Positions 36,830 to 47,953 are shown, numbered from the stretch's first letter. The stretch: 64,000 nt of DNA from Pseudomonas entomophila (GCF_018417595.1 NZ_CP070982.1:4267001-4331000); one strand, 5' to 3'. Translations and numbers: made by a program. The notes: generated from the letters alone by a model not told the origin.

Positions 36830-37832
36830 TCACCAGGCGCGCGCGGTACTCGCTCGGGGTGGCGTCGAACCAGCGGCGGAACGCCCGGTAGAAGTTGCTC
36901 GGGTCGGCGAACCCCAACAGGTAGGCGGTTTCCAGCAAGGTCGTGCCCGGCTGGGCGAGGTACTGCTCGGCCAGCTCCCGGCGGGTGTCGTCGAGCAGGG
37001 TCTGGAAACTGGTGCCCTCGTCCTGCAGGCGACGCTGCAAAGTGCGCTGCGACAGGTGCAGAGCCTGCGCCACGGTTTCACGCTTGGGTTCGCCCTGGGG
37101 CAGTATGCGGCACAACACCTGGCGCACCCGATGGGTCACGCGGCTCTCCGAGAAGCGCGCCAGATACTCGCCGGCGAACCGGTCATGCAACACCGCCATC
37201 GCTTCGTTGGCCGTGGGCAGCGGCGCCTCCATGTCGGCGCGCTCGAACACCAGCGCATCGTGGGGCGCGCCGAATACCAGCGGCGCGTGGAACGCCACCT
37301 TGTACGGCTCGACATCGCGCGGTTGCGCCCCTTGGATAAGCACCCGGCGTGGCTGGATCGGCCGCCCGCTCAGCCAGGTGCTGAGCGCCAGTGCACAAGC
37401 CAGTGAAGCTTCGGCGCTATGGCGGGTCGGCGGCAGGTGATCGCCATGTACCGTCAGCACCAGCGCGTAGCCTTCAGGCCCCAGACGAAAACTCAGATCG
37501 GAGCTTTCCGCGATGATCCGCTGATACCGCACCAGGCGCTCGAAACCTTCGGCCAGGGTGCGGCTGGACATGAGTGCATAGCCCACCACATGAAAGGAGG
37601 CCGGCCGCACCACCCTGGCCATGTTCAGGCCGATGGCTTCGTTGCCGGACAACTCGACCGCCAACTGCCACAGGCGCGTCATGGCATCTTGGGGAAAACG
37701 CGCATCGGGGTCGTCCAGCGCACTGAAATCCAACCCCAGTTGTTTGAACATGGCCCGGCAATCGAGCCCTTCCAGCTCAAGCGCCTTGACGATCCCTGAT
37801 GCCCAACTGGCTGACGTGGTTCTCTCACTCAT
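36786..37832 (-). CDS. AraC-family transcriptional regulator (OruR-like)
   Basis: A 348-aa regulator with an N-terminal arabinose-binding-type domain as in the OruR/VirS group (about residues 15-200) and a C-terminal AraC double HTH (VAQALHLSQRTLQRRLQDEG near 265, ETAYLLGFADPSNFYRAFRR near 312). The ATG at 37830-37832 (MSERTTSASWASGIVKALEL) fits the family N-terminus; upstream frame to 37997 would overlap the divergent gene. The stop lies inside the 3' end of trkH. The regulated gene is unknown. Confidence 0.9.
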   Translation of the reverse strand: MSERTTSASWASGIVKALELEGLDCRAMFKQLGLDFSALDDPDARFPQDAMTRLWQLAVELSGNEAIGLNMARVVRPASFHVVGYALMSSRTLAEGFERLVRYQRIIAESSDLSFRLGPEGYALVLTVHGDHLPPTRHSAEASLACALALSTWLSGRPIQPRRVLIQGAQPRDVEPYKVAFHAPLVFGAPHDALVFERADMEAPLPTANEAMAVLHDRFAGEYLARFSESRVTHRVRQVLCRILPQGEPKRETVAQALHLSQRTLQRRLQDEGTSFQTLLDDTRRELAEQYLAQPGTTLLETAYLLGFADPSNFYRAFRRWFDATPSEYRARLVISDARTPACTTPAP

Positions 37833-37986
37833 GACAGGCTTCTTGTGCTGACCGCTCCTGCGGTGAACCGAAAGGATACTCAATTGGCGCTCATTGTCAC
37901 TGGCCGGGGCCATCAGTGACTCTAGACTCGATTCAGGCTCCACGCCGTGTATGCTGTAAGGCATCCGCGACTTCCGGAGCACCGCC

Positions 37987-38298
37987 ATGACCAGCACCGC
38001 GCAGTTCCGTACTTTTGCCGAGTTCTACCCCTACTATCTCGGTGAGCACAGCAATGCCGCCTGCCGGCGCCTGCACTTCATCGGCACCAGCCTGGTGATC
38101 GCCCTGCTCGCCTACACCCTAGCCAGCGGCAAATGGCTGTTGCTGCTGGCCGTGCCGCTGGCCGGCTACGGCTTTGCCTGGGTCGGCCATTTCTTCTTCG
38201 AGAAAAATCGCCCGGCCACCTTCACCCACCCCTGGTACAGCCTGGTGGGCGACTTCGCCATGTTCCGCGACATACTGCTGGGGCGCATCAGCCTCTGA
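37987..38298 (+). CDS. DUF962/Mpo1-like membrane protein
   Basis: A 103-aa small membrane protein with two or three hydrophobic segments. FAEFYPYYLGEHSNAACRRLHFIG, then VGHFFFEKNRPATFTHPWYS and LVGDFAMF, carry the conserved histidines of the Mpo1 family. The yeast member is an Fe(II)-dependent 2-hydroxy fatty acid dioxygenase; activity in bacteria is unproven. It is divergent from the AraC gene, with about 150 bases between starts. Confidence 0.9.
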   Translation: MTSTAQFRTFAEFYPYYLGEHSNAACRRLHFIGTSLVIALLAYTLASGKWLLLLAVPLAGYGFAWVGHFFFEKNRPATFTHPWYSLVGDFAMFRDILLGRISL

Positions 38299-38397
38299 TC
38301 GGCCCGCTGGGCCAGGTTCGCGTCCCGCCTGGCCACTGTCAAAGCCCGAGGCTTGGCCAACACTGGCGGCATACTCGGCAGCAGTGGCGCTCAGGTA

Positions 38398-38970
38398 ATG
38401 AACAAACAAGCGAGCTTCAACCACATGCGCGACGGCACGGCCCAGGACTGGGCAATCATCGCCGACGACTTCCGCGCCTTTTCCCGCCAGCTACCACAAC
38501 GCATCCTGGCCCACTTGCGCTTGCTGGACGGTGATTTCGGCGGTTTCCCCATCGATCGCCTGAGCCACTCGCTGCAGACCGCCACCCGCGCCTACCGTGA
38601 TGGGCGCGACGAGGAGTACGTGGTCTGCGCCCTGCTCCACGACATCGGCGACACCCTGGGCAGCTACAACCATCCGGATATCGCCGCGGCGATCCTCAAG
38701 CCTTTCGTCAGCGCCGAGAACCTGTGGATGGTCGAGAAGCACGGGATCTTCCAGGGCTACTACTTTTTCCACCACCTGGGCATGGATCGGCATCTGCGCG
38801 AGCAGTTCAGCGAGCACCCGCAGTATCAGCGGACCATTGAATTCTGTGCCCGCTATGACGCAGCGGCATTCGACCCGGACTACGAAAGCCTGCCGCTTGC
38901 GTTCTTCGAACCGATGCTGGAGAGGGTGTTCGCCCAGCCACGGCAGTCGGTCTACAAGGCAGCCCTGTAG
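38398..38970 (+). CDS. HD-domain phosphohydrolase or oxygenase-like protein
   Basis: A 190-aa HD-superfamily protein. The metal-binding series is visible as His in LSHSLQTATRAYRDGRDEE, His-Asp in VCALLHDIGDTLGSYNH, His in VEKHGIFQGYYFFHHLGMD and Asp in FCARYDAAAFDPDYESLPL. The pattern resembles both small HD hydrolases and the PhnZ-type mixed-valence di-iron oxygenases. The function cannot be fixed from sequence. It starts about 100 bases after the Mpo1-like gene. The TAG stop is the first part of a REP unit. Confidence 0.85.
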   Translation: MNKQASFNHMRDGTAQDWAIIADDFRAFSRQLPQRILAHLRLLDGDFGGFPIDRLSHSLQTATRAYRDGRDEEYVVCALLHDIGDTLGSYNHPDIAAAILKPFVSAENLWMVEKHGIFQGYYFFHHLGMDRHLREQFSEHPQYQRTIEFCARYDAAAFDPDYESLPLAFFEPMLERVFAQPRQSVYKAAL

Positions 38971-39050
38971 GAGCGGCTTTAGCCGCGATACGGACATCAC
39001 GGTATCTGGCACCTGCTTCGCAGGTGATCGCGGCTGAAGCCGCTCCTACA
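38966..39050. repeat. REP inverted pair overlapping the HD-gene stop codon
   Basis: TGTAGGAGCGGCTTTAGCCG at 38966 is inverted against CGGCTGAAGCCGCTCCTACA ending at 39050. The TAG in TGTAGG (38968-38970) is the stop of the HD-domain gene. A nested hairpin CACCTGC-TTC-GCAGGTG lies in the centre. Confidence 0.85.
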
Positions 39051-39059
39051 GAGGCAGGA

Positions 39060-39860
39060 TCAAGCCGGCTCGCTCAGCGACGCCAACTGCGCCTGGGCCT
39101 CGGCAAACCGATACAGCTCGATCTGCCCGTCCCAGTGCTCGATCAGCGCCGTGCAGGACTCCACCCAATCGCCACAGTTGAGATACTCCACCTCCCCCAC
39201 CCGGCGAATCTCGGCATGGTGGATATGCCCGCACACCACCCCCTGGAAGCCTCGCCGGGTGCATTCATGGGCAATCGCATCCTCGAAGTCGCTGATGAAG
39301 TTCACCGCGCCCTTGACCTTGTGCTTGAGGTAGGCCGATAGCGACCAGTAACCGTAGCCGTAGCGGGCCCGCCAATGATTGAGCCAGCGATTCAAGACCA
39401 AAGTGAACTCGTAGGCCCGGTCACCGAGGAACGCCAGCCAGCGGTGGTAACGGGTGATCACGTCGAACTGGTCGCCATGCACCACCAGCAGGCGCCGGCC
39501 ATCCGCAGTCAGGTGCTCGGCCTCGTCCACCAGCTGGATATTGCCGAGGATCAGCTTGGAGTAACGCCGCAGGAACTCGTCATGGTTGCCGGTGACATAG
39601 ATCACCTCGGTGCCGCGCTTGCTCATGGTCAGCAGCCGGCGGATGACGTTGGTGTGGGCTTGCGGCCAGTAGATGCCGCCGCGCAGCTTCCAGCCATCGA
39701 TGATGTCGCCGACCAGATAGATGCGATCGGCCTGGTAGCCCTTGAGAAAGCTCGACAAGTGCTCGGCCTGGCAATCCCGGGTGCCCAGGTGCACATCGGA
39801 GATCCACAGGGTGCGCACACGCTGCTTGCGTGACGGGCGGGCGAGTTCGGCATGGGTCAT
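39060..39860 (-). CDS. Calcineurin-like metallophosphoesterase, LpxH-like
   Basis: A 266-aa metallophosphoesterase. Metal-binding motifs follow the family: WISDVHLGTRD, LVGDIIDGW, VTGNHDEF, VVHGDQFD and VCGHIHHAE. It resembles UDP-2,3-diacylglucosamine diphosphatase (LpxH) paralogues common in Pseudomonas. LpxH hydrolyses UDP-diacyl-GlcN to lipid X in lipid A synthesis, but paralogues of this length (about 270) may have other substrates. The ATG at 39858-39860 (MTHAELARPSRKQRVR) is chosen because its N-terminus reaches the core motif quickly. It is divergent from an AraC gene. Confidence 0.85.
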   Translation of the reverse strand: MTHAELARPSRKQRVRTLWISDVHLGTRDCQAEHLSSFLKGYQADRIYLVGDIIDGWKLRGGIYWPQAHTNVIRRLLTMSKRGTEVIYVTGNHDEFLRRYSKLILGNIQLVDEAEHLTADGRRLLVVHGDQFDVITRYHRWLAFLGDRAYEFTLVLNRWLNHWRARYGYGYWSLSAYLKHKVKGAVNFISDFEDAIAHECTRRGFQGVVCGHIHHAEIRRVGEVEYLNCGDWVESCTALIEHWDGQIELYRFAEAQAQLASLSEPA

Positions 39861-39990
39861 GGGCAGGCTCCGGCACTGTTTGCTGGAGACTGGCAGGCCG
39901 GCATGACAGGCCGGTGGCAGTCCCATGACCATCCTGCGTGGGGCCTGGCACTGGGTGTACACTGCCCACCTGCCCTCGAGGAAATCCCCC

Positions 39991-40758
39991 ATGAGCACCG
40001 GCTCGCTGCTTTCGCTGCGCCACTATCGCCACGACCTGATCGCCCACAGCCACGACCATCCGCAGCTGGTGTTTGGTCTGGGTGGTCGCCTGAACTTCGA
40101 GGTACAGGGCCGTGGCGCACAGCTGGAGCGCCAGGACCTGATGGTGGTGCCGGCCGGCGCGCATCACACCTGCGGCAGCCCCAGTGGCAGCCATTGCCTG
40201 GTGCTGGACGTGCCGGATGAGCACTGGCTCGGTGAACACCTGGGCAGCCACGCCGACAACAGTCGCCGCCTGCTCGACCGCCCCGGCGCCCTGACCCTGG
40301 ACAATCGTCAGCAACAACTGGTGGATTGGCTGGCGAGCAGCCCGGTGGATGATCCACTGATCGCTCGCCAGGGTGCCGTCCTGCTGCTGGCCAGCTTGAC
40401 GCCGCAGGCCTGTGCGCCAGTGATCGCCAGCAAGCGCCTGCCCTACGCCGCCTTCGACGCGCATATCGAACGCCATGCCGCCCACCCGCTGCAGGTTGCA
40501 GACCTGGCACGGCTGGCCGGGCTGTCCAGCGCGCGGCTGCATGCGCGGTTTGCCAGCGAGTGCGGCATGACCCCGATGGATTACATTCGCCAGCGGCGGC
40601 TGCTCATGGCTCGACGGTTGCTGCGCGAGACGGCGCTGCCAGTGGGCGAGATCGCGGCGCGGGTGGGGTATGGCTCGCAGAGCGCGTTCAGTGCGGCAAT
40701 GCTGCGCGCCTTCGGCAACTCCCCGCTGGCCTTGCGCCGAGAGTCTGGCGACAACTGA
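39991..40758 (+). CDS. AraC-family transcriptional regulator with cupin domain
   Basis: A 255-aa regulator. The N-terminal cupin (SHDHPQLVFGLGGRLNFEVQ, VVPAGAHHTC) is followed by an AraC double HTH (VADLARLAGLSSARLHARFA near 175, GEIAARVGYGSQSAFSAAML near 225). This small cupin-AraC type usually controls a neighbouring exporter. The EamA transporter gene follows after a REP pair. The ATG at 39991 has a GAGGAAAT sequence upstream. Confidence 0.92.
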   Translation: MSTGSLLSLRHYRHDLIAHSHDHPQLVFGLGGRLNFEVQGRGAQLERQDLMVVPAGAHHTCGSPSGSHCLVLDVPDEHWLGEHLGSHADNSRRLLDRPGALTLDNRQQQLVDWLASSPVDDPLIARQGAVLLLASLTPQACAPVIASKRLPYAAFDAHIERHAAHPLQVADLARLAGLSSARLHARFASECGMTPMDYIRQRRLLMARRLLRETALPVGEIAARVGYGSQSAFSAAMLRAFGNSPLALRRESGDN

Positions 40759-40825
40759 CGCGAGGCGCGCGACAGACATGGGCAGTCCGGGCTTTTACAC
40801 TGAGCCAACATCTTTACTGCCTTTC

Positions 40826-40904
40826 CCGGCCTCTTCGCGGGTAAACCCGCTCCCACAGGCCTATGCGAAACCTGTGGGAGCGGGTTTACCCGCGAAGAGG
40901 CCGG
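40826..40904. repeat. REP inverted pair, perfect 34-bp arms
   Basis: Bases 40826-40859 and 40871-40904 are exact 34-base reverse complements with only 11 bases between. The core is GTGGGAGCGGGTTTACCCGC. It lies between the AraC and EamA genes, and would form a very stable cruciform or RNA hairpin. Confidence 0.9.
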
Positions 40905-40934
40905 AACAGGCGTTTGCGCATACAAAGGACCACC

Positions 40935-41825
40935 ATGAACCACCGCACCGCCCTCGGCGCCCTGCACATCGGCGCGCTGTTCTTCGGCCTGACAGGCGTC
41001 TTCGGCAAGCTGGCTGCCAGTGCCAGCCCCGCGATCATCGTCTTCGGCCGCGCCGCCTTCGCCGTGCTCGCCCTGGGCCTGTTCGCCGGCCTCGCCCGCC
41101 AGGCCTGGCAACCGCTCAGGGGGCGCGACCTGCGCCGCCTGCTGCTCGGTGGCGTGCTGCTGGCGGGGCACTGGGTGAGTTTCTTCATCGCGGTCAAGGT
41201 CGGTGGCGTGGCCATCGCCACGCTCGGCTTCGCCAGCTTCCCGGCCTTCACCGTCATCCTCGAGGGCCTGTTGTTCCGCGAGCGCATCCGGCGCAACGAA
41301 GCGTTGCTGGTACTGCTGGTGAGCATCGGCCTGGTGCTGGTCACGCCTGCGTTCGACCTGGCCAGCGAAGCCACCGGTGGGTTGCTCTGGGCTTTGCTCT
41401 CGGGCCTGCTGTTCTCGCTGCTGTCACTCACCAACCGGGCGGGTTCCGGGCGCCTGCCCGCCGTGCAGGCGGCGCTGTGGCAGAACCTGGTGGTGACCCT
41501 GTGCCTGCTGCCGGTGGCCATCCCTGGCCTCGCGGCCGTGGCCCCCATGGACTGGCTGTGGATCGCCCTGCTGGGCATCTTCTGCACGGGGGTGGCCCAC
41601 AGCCTGTTCGTCGCCAGCCTGGCAGTGATCAAGGCGCGCACGGCGGCGGTGGTGTTCGGCATGGAACCGGTCTATGGCATCGCCGTGGCCTGGGCAGTGT
41701 TCGCCGAGACGCCGACCCCGAGCATGCTCGCCGGTGGCGCGCTGATCATCTTTGCCATCGTGCTGTCCAGCCGCCTGAGTGCCGAGCAGCCGGTGAAACA
41801 GCGGCCACTCACCGAAGGCGCCTGA
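40935..41825 (+). CDS. EamA/DMT-family transporter
   Basis: A 296-aa inner-membrane protein with ten hydrophobic segments in two EamA repeats. GALHIGALFFGLTGVFGKLAA starts the first repeat and SGLLFSLLSLTNRAGSGRLP the second, with the family glutamate in VFGMEPVYGIAVAWAVFAE. These transporters usually export amino acids or metabolites; the substrate is unknown. AAAGGA precedes the ATG at 40935. The upstream AraC gene is a likely regulator. Confidence 0.92.
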   Translation: MNHRTALGALHIGALFFGLTGVFGKLAASASPAIIVFGRAAFAVLALGLFAGLARQAWQPLRGRDLRRLLLGGVLLAGHWVSFFIAVKVGGVAIATLGFASFPAFTVILEGLLFRERIRRNEALLVLLVSIGLVLVTPAFDLASEATGGLLWALLSGLLFSLLSLTNRAGSGRLPAVQAALWQNLVVTLCLLPVAIPGLAAVAPMDWLWIALLGIFCTGVAHSLFVASLAVIKARTAAVVFGMEPVYGIAVAWAVFAETPTPSMLAGGALIIFAIVLSSRLSAEQPVKQRPLTEGA

Positions 41826-42107
41826 TCAGCGATCGTTGTGGCCCAGGTCGCGTTGCGGGTCGATCTGGTCCCGTACCCGCTGCTTGAGCACCTTGGCCTC
41901 GGGGAAGCCGCCATCGGCCTTGCGCTCCCAGATCTGCACGCCGTCGCAGGTGATGCGGAAGATCCCGCCGGTGCCTGGCTCAAGCGCTACCCGCCCGAGA
42001 TCGTCGCTGAAGGTGCTGAGCAGCTCCTGGGCCAGCCAGGCGGCACGCAGCAACCATTGGCACTGGGTGCAGTAAGTGATGACAATTTCCGGCTTGGCAG
42101 TCGCCAT
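41826..42107 (-). CDS. SelT/SelW/SelH-family (Rdx-type) thioredoxin-like protein
   Basis: A 93-aa protein with the thioredoxin-like redox motif CTQC in VITYCTQCQWLLRAAWLAQE and the family GGIFRITCDGVQIWERKADG then FPEAKVLKQRVRD. In selenoprotein W members the second position may be selenocysteine; here it is cysteine encoded normally. A redox role is inferred. It starts 66 bases before the divergent plpD and is convergent with the EamA gene, whose stop nearly touches its own. Confidence 0.93.
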   Translation of the reverse strand: MATAKPEIVITYCTQCQWLLRAAWLAQELLSTFSDDLGRVALEPGTGGIFRITCDGVQIWERKADGGFPEAKVLKQRVRDQIDPQRDLGHNDR

Positions 42108-42173
42108 GTGACATATCTCCAGGGAGGGGGCCGCTTATACTAGCGGTCTTTGCCCCCTGGTTTGAGACTCACG

Positions 42174-44360
42174 ATGCGCCGCCTGCTGTTCTGCCTTTTG
42201 CTGACGCTCACCTCCCTCACCGTGCTGGCCGCCGAACAGGCCCGGCCGAAAATCGGCCTGGTGCTGTCTGGTGGTGCTGCCCGCGGCATTGCCCACATCG
42301 GCGTGCTCAAGGCCCTGGAAGAACAAGGGGTGCGCATCGATGCCATCGCCGGCACCAGCATGGGCGCGGTGGTCGGCGGACTGTACGCCTCCGGCTACAG
42401 TGTCGAGGAGCTGGAAAAGCTGGCGACCACCCTGGACTGGCAACAAGCACTGTCGGACGCGCCGCCGCGCAAGGACGTGCCCTTTCGCCGCAAGCAGGAC
42501 GACCGCGACTTTCTCGTGAAGCAGAAGCTGAGCTTTCGCGACGACGGCAGCCTGGGCCTGCCGCTGGGCGTGATCCAGGGCCAGAACCTGGCACTGCTGC
42601 TGGAAAGCAAGCTGGCCCATACGGCCGACATCCGCGACTTCGACAAACTGCCCATCCCCTTCCGCGCGGTGGCCACCGACATCGCCAGCGGCGAGAAGGT
42701 GGTGTTCCGCCGCGGCCACCTGCCGAGGGTGATACGCGCCAGCATGTCGATCCCCGCGGTGTTCGCCCCGGTGGAGCTCGACGGGCGTCTGCTGGTGGAT
42801 GGTGGCATGACCGACAACATCCCGCTGGATGTGGTGCGCGAAATGGGCGTGGACCTGGCCATCGTCGTCGATATCGGCACCCCGCTGCGCAACCGCAAGC
42901 AGCTGGCCACGGTGGTCGATGTGCTCAACCAGTCGATCACCCTGATGACCCGGCGCAACTCCGAAGAACAACTGGCCAGCCTGCGCCGCGAAGACATTCT
43001 GGTGCAACCGTCACTGGCGAGCTTCGGCGTCACCGATTTCGGCCGTGCCCATGACATGATCGATGCCGGCTACCGCGCCACCGTCGCACTGGCGCCACGC
43101 CTGGCCGGGCTGCGCCAGCCCGAGGCCGACAGCAACCTGGCGATGGCCCGTTCGCCCCGCCAGCGCACCCCGGTCATCACCGCGATCAAGGTGGAGAACG
43201 ATTCCAAGGTCAGCGACGACGTGATCCGCTACTACATCCGCCAGCCTATCGGCGAGCCGCTGGAGCTCGACCGCCTGCAGACCGACATGGGCACCCTGTA
43301 CGGGCTGGACTACTTCGACCAGGTGCAATACCGCGTGGTGCACAAAGGCGACGACAACACCCTGGTGATCAATGCTCGCGGTCGACGCGGTGGCACCGAC
43401 TACCTGCGCCTGGGCCTGAACCTGTCCGACGACCTGCGTGGCGACAGCGCTTTCAACCTGGGGGCCAGCTACCGGGTCAACGGCATCAACCGCCTTGGCG
43501 CCGAATGGTTGACCCGCGCCCAGATCGGCGACCAGCAGGAGTTGTATACCGAGTTCTATCAGCCGCTGGATGTCGGTTCGCGCTACTTCATTGCGCCCTA
43601 CCTCGACTTCGGCTCGCAGAACGTCGAGGCCACCCTCGACAACGACCCGGTCGCCGAGTACCGCCTGGAGCGCTATGGGTTCGGCCTCAATGTCGGGCGG
43701 CAGATCGGCACCTATGGCGAGGTGCGCCTGGGCGTGGGCAAGGCCTGGGGCGAGGCCGACGTTCGCATCGGCGACCAGGACCTGCCCAAAGTCAGCTTCG
43801 ACGAAGGGTTCTATGAGCTCAAGTATTCCTTCGACACCTTCGACAACGTCTACTTCCCCCACAGCGGCGAGGACATTGGCCTGACGGTGCGCAAGTACGA
43901 CAAGGCGCTGGACTCGGACCAGAGCTACCGACAGTGGCTGTTCAACCTGGACAAAGCGTTCAGCAGCGGACCGAACACCCTGGTGCTGGGGGGCAAGTAC
44001 GGGCGCACGCTGGATGAAGCCGAGGTGGTCACCTCGAGCTTCGTGTTCGGTGGCGCGCGGCAGCTGTCGGGCTTTCGCCAGGACTCGGTCTCCGGGCAGA
44101 ACATGAGCTTGCTGCGCATGGTCTACTACCGCCGCCTGACGCCGCGCGCCTATCTGCCGCTGGACTTCCCGCTGTATATCGGCGGGTCACTGGAGCGTGG
44201 GCGGGCGTGGAACAACGACAACGAGTTCGACAGCGGCTACATCAATGCGGCGAGTGTGTTCCTGGGACTGGAAACGCCGCTGGGGCCGTTGAACCTGAGT
44301 TATGGGGCCAACAATGCCCATGAGCGGGCGGTATACCTGAACCTGGGGCATACCTTCTGA
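42174..44360 (+). CDS. plpD: Patatin-like phospholipase with POTRA and beta-barrel (type Vd autotransporter)
   Basis: A 728-aa protein, the same length as P. aeruginosa PlpD. Residues 1-20 are a signal peptide (MRRLLFCLLLTLTSLTVLAA). The patatin domain holds the oxyanion motif LSGGAARGIAHIGVL, nucleophile Ser62 in GTSMGA and catalytic Asp209 in LLVDGGMTDN. A POTRA-like domain (about 330-410) and a 16-strand BamA/TpsB-type barrel follow, ending in a C-terminal Phe (YLNLGHTF), as needed for Bam insertion. Such proteins move their own lipase across the outer membrane and cleave phospholipids such as phosphatidylinositols. It is convergent with a MarR gene. Confidence 0.94.
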   Translation: MRRLLFCLLLTLTSLTVLAAEQARPKIGLVLSGGAARGIAHIGVLKALEEQGVRIDAIAGTSMGAVVGGLYASGYSVEELEKLATTLDWQQALSDAPPRKDVPFRRKQDDRDFLVKQKLSFRDDGSLGLPLGVIQGQNLALLLESKLAHTADIRDFDKLPIPFRAVATDIASGEKVVFRRGHLPRVIRASMSIPAVFAPVELDGRLLVDGGMTDNIPLDVVREMGVDLAIVVDIGTPLRNRKQLATVVDVLNQSITLMTRRNSEEQLASLRREDILVQPSLASFGVTDFGRAHDMIDAGYRATVALAPRLAGLRQPEADSNLAMARSPRQRTPVITAIKVENDSKVSDDVIRYYIRQPIGEPLELDRLQTDMGTLYGLDYFDQVQYRVVHKGDDNTLVINARGRRGGTDYLRLGLNLSDDLRGDSAFNLGASYRVNGINRLGAEWLTRAQIGDQQELYTEFYQPLDVGSRYFIAPYLDFGSQNVEATLDNDPVAEYRLERYGFGLNVGRQIGTYGEVRLGVGKAWGEADVRIGDQDLPKVSFDEGFYELKYSFDTFDNVYFPHSGEDIGLTVRKYDKALDSDQSYRQWLFNLDKAFSSGPNTLVLGGKYGRTLDEAEVVTSSFVFGGARQLSGFRQDSVSGQNMSLLRMVYYRRLTPRAYLPLDFPLYIGGSLERGRAWNNDNEFDSGYINAASVFLGLETPLGPLNLSYGANNAHERAVYLNLGHTF

Positions 44361-44376
44361 GCTGCAAGCTTGCAGC
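44361..44376. repeat. 16-bp perfect palindrome after plpD
   Basis: GCTGCAAGCTTGCAGC is its own reverse complement and starts on the base after the plpD stop codon. It is built from the same CAAGCTG unit as the repeats at 35244-35323. It may act as a transcript end for plpD or the convergent MarR gene, though no T-run follows. Confidence 0.7.
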
Positions 44377-44392
44377 TTGTGGCTTGTGGCAG

Positions 44393-44830
44393 TCAGGACT
44401 TTTCGAGGTTACCGAGGATCTTCGCATGCACCCGCATGCACACTTCCAGGTCAGCCTCGTCGACCCCGGTGAACAGCTCGGCGCGCAAGGCGTTGGCGAT
44501 GGTCTCGATCTGGTCGATCAGCGGCTTGGCCGGCGGGCACAGCAGGATCTTCTTGGCACGGCGGTCTTCCATCACCGCCTGGCGGCGCACCAGGCCCTGG
44601 CCTTCCAGGCTGTCCAGCAGGCGGGCCAGGGTCGGGCCTTCGACGCCGACACTCTGGGCCAGCTCACGCTGGGTGGGGGCCTCGTCGAAACGCGCCAGGT
44701 GCAGCAGCACCAGCCAACGCGCCTGGGAGAGGTTGAGCCCGGCCAGGCGGCGGTCCAGTTCGGCGCGCCAACCCCGGGACATCTGGGCCAGCTGCATGCC
44801 GAAGCGGTGTTGGTTGTCGGTCAGGGGCAT
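44393..44830 (-). CDS. MarR-family transcriptional regulator
   Basis: A 145-aa winged-helix regulator. LNLSQARWLVLLHLARFDEA, TQRELAQSVGVEGPTLARLL and the wing LVRRQAVMEDRRAKKILL are typical of the SlyA/MarR type. The ATG at 44828-44830 (MPLTDNQHRFG) is chosen over a TTG two codons upstream. It is convergent with plpD, and a MarR gene sits near plpD and recQ in P. aeruginosa too. Ligand and targets are unknown. Confidence 0.9.
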   Translation of the reverse strand: MPLTDNQHRFGMQLAQMSRGWRAELDRRLAGLNLSQARWLVLLHLARFDEAPTQRELAQSVGVEGPTLARLLDSLEGQGLVRRQAVMEDRRAKKILLCPPAKPLIDQIETIANALRAELFTGVDEADLEVCMRVHAKILGNLEKS

Positions 44831-44968
44831 AAGCAACTCATTGAATAGAACTAATTATTAGTCAGCTAACCATGCCCCGGCCGATCAGGCAACATTCAGC
44901 CGAGTGGAAACGTCGGATAATCCGACCGGGGCATGACAAAGGTCAGCAAATGGCGTAAATGCCGGCTA

Positions 44969-47116
<2,148 letters not shown>

Positions 47117-47360
47117 TTGCCACTCCAAAATCGCCGTACCAACCCCGAGTCAGGCTGGACGATAAATCCACCGCGCGCGCAGCGAATGCGTAAGCGGTTT
47201 TTGCCGGATGGCGCGAAAACGCCGGCCAGCACGAAAAAGCGCGAAGTATACCCGACTGCCACGTCACCCGGCATGCCCCGGTGACAGACGTTCCCTTTGC
47301 CCCCCAAGCGCCGCAAGGTGCTAGAATTCACCATCGTTTATTCCCCAAGGTAGCCCTGTA

Positions 47361-47948
47361 ATGTCCTTCGCCGAGCAACTGACCCGCCTGCAAGCCTTCC
47401 TCGACGCCGATGAGCTGCACGAAGAAGCGCTGGACTACGTCGCCGCACACGGCTACCTGACCGCGCTGTCGATCTGCTCGGAGGAAGTTCCAGAACGCGA
47501 ATGGATCGACGCGCTGTTCGCCGAAGAGCCGCACTACACCAGCGATGCCCAGCGCACCGAGATCGAAGCCACCCTGGTCGCGCTCAAGGGCCACATCGCC
47601 CGCCAGCTGGCCAGCGACGAGGAATTCGACCTGCCCTGCGACCTGGACCTGACCGACGAGCCGGACGATTCCGACCTGCGCGGCTGGTGCATCGGCTTCA
47701 TGGAGGGCGTGTTCCTGCGTGAAGAGGCCTGGTTCGAGAACGCCGAGGAAGAAGTCAGCGAGATGCTGCTCCCGATCATGGTCGGTTCCGGCCTGTTCGA
47801 CGAGCAGCCGGAGTTCGAGGACATCGCCAAGAACGCCAACCTGCAGGACGACATGATCGTGCAGATCCCCGAGGCGCTGAGTGCGCTGTTCCTGCTGCTG
47901 CATGCCCCGGACGAGAAACCTGCCCTGCTCAAGCCGCGCCACCACTGA
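47361..47948 (+). CDS. YecA/UPF0149-family protein
   Basis: A 195-aa acidic protein of the YecA/YgfB (UPF0149) family. DADELHEEALDYVAAHGYLT and LRGWCIGFMEGVFLREEAWF are family signatures. There is no C-terminal SEC-C zinc motif here. The molecular function is not established. The ATG follows CAAGGTAGC. It is divergent from recQ and only five bases before the ybaN-type gene, so the two are probably cotranscribed. Confidence 0.9.
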   Translation: MSFAEQLTRLQAFLDADELHEEALDYVAAHGYLTALSICSEEVPEREWIDALFAEEPHYTSDAQRTEIEATLVALKGHIARQLASDEEFDLPCDLDLTDEPDDSDLRGWCIGFMEGVFLREEAWFENAEEEVSEMLLPIMVGSGLFDEQPEFEDIAKNANLQDDMIVQIPEALSALFLLLHAPDEKPALLKPRHH

Positions 47949-47953
47949 TCGAC

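Noticed and set aside
39990..40510. Extension of the LpxH-like gene upstream to 39998 or beyond
   Set aside because: The extra residues precede the conserved core without family similarity, and would overlap the divergent AraC start.
40670..41887. 405-codon frame across the EamA gene
   Set aside because: It is a shifted frame of the EamA gene, Arg/Gly/Pro-rich, and runs through the REP pair.
41826..42107. Selenoprotein W with selenocysteine
   Set aside because: The redox motif is encoded as Cys-x-x-Cys with no in-frame TGA.
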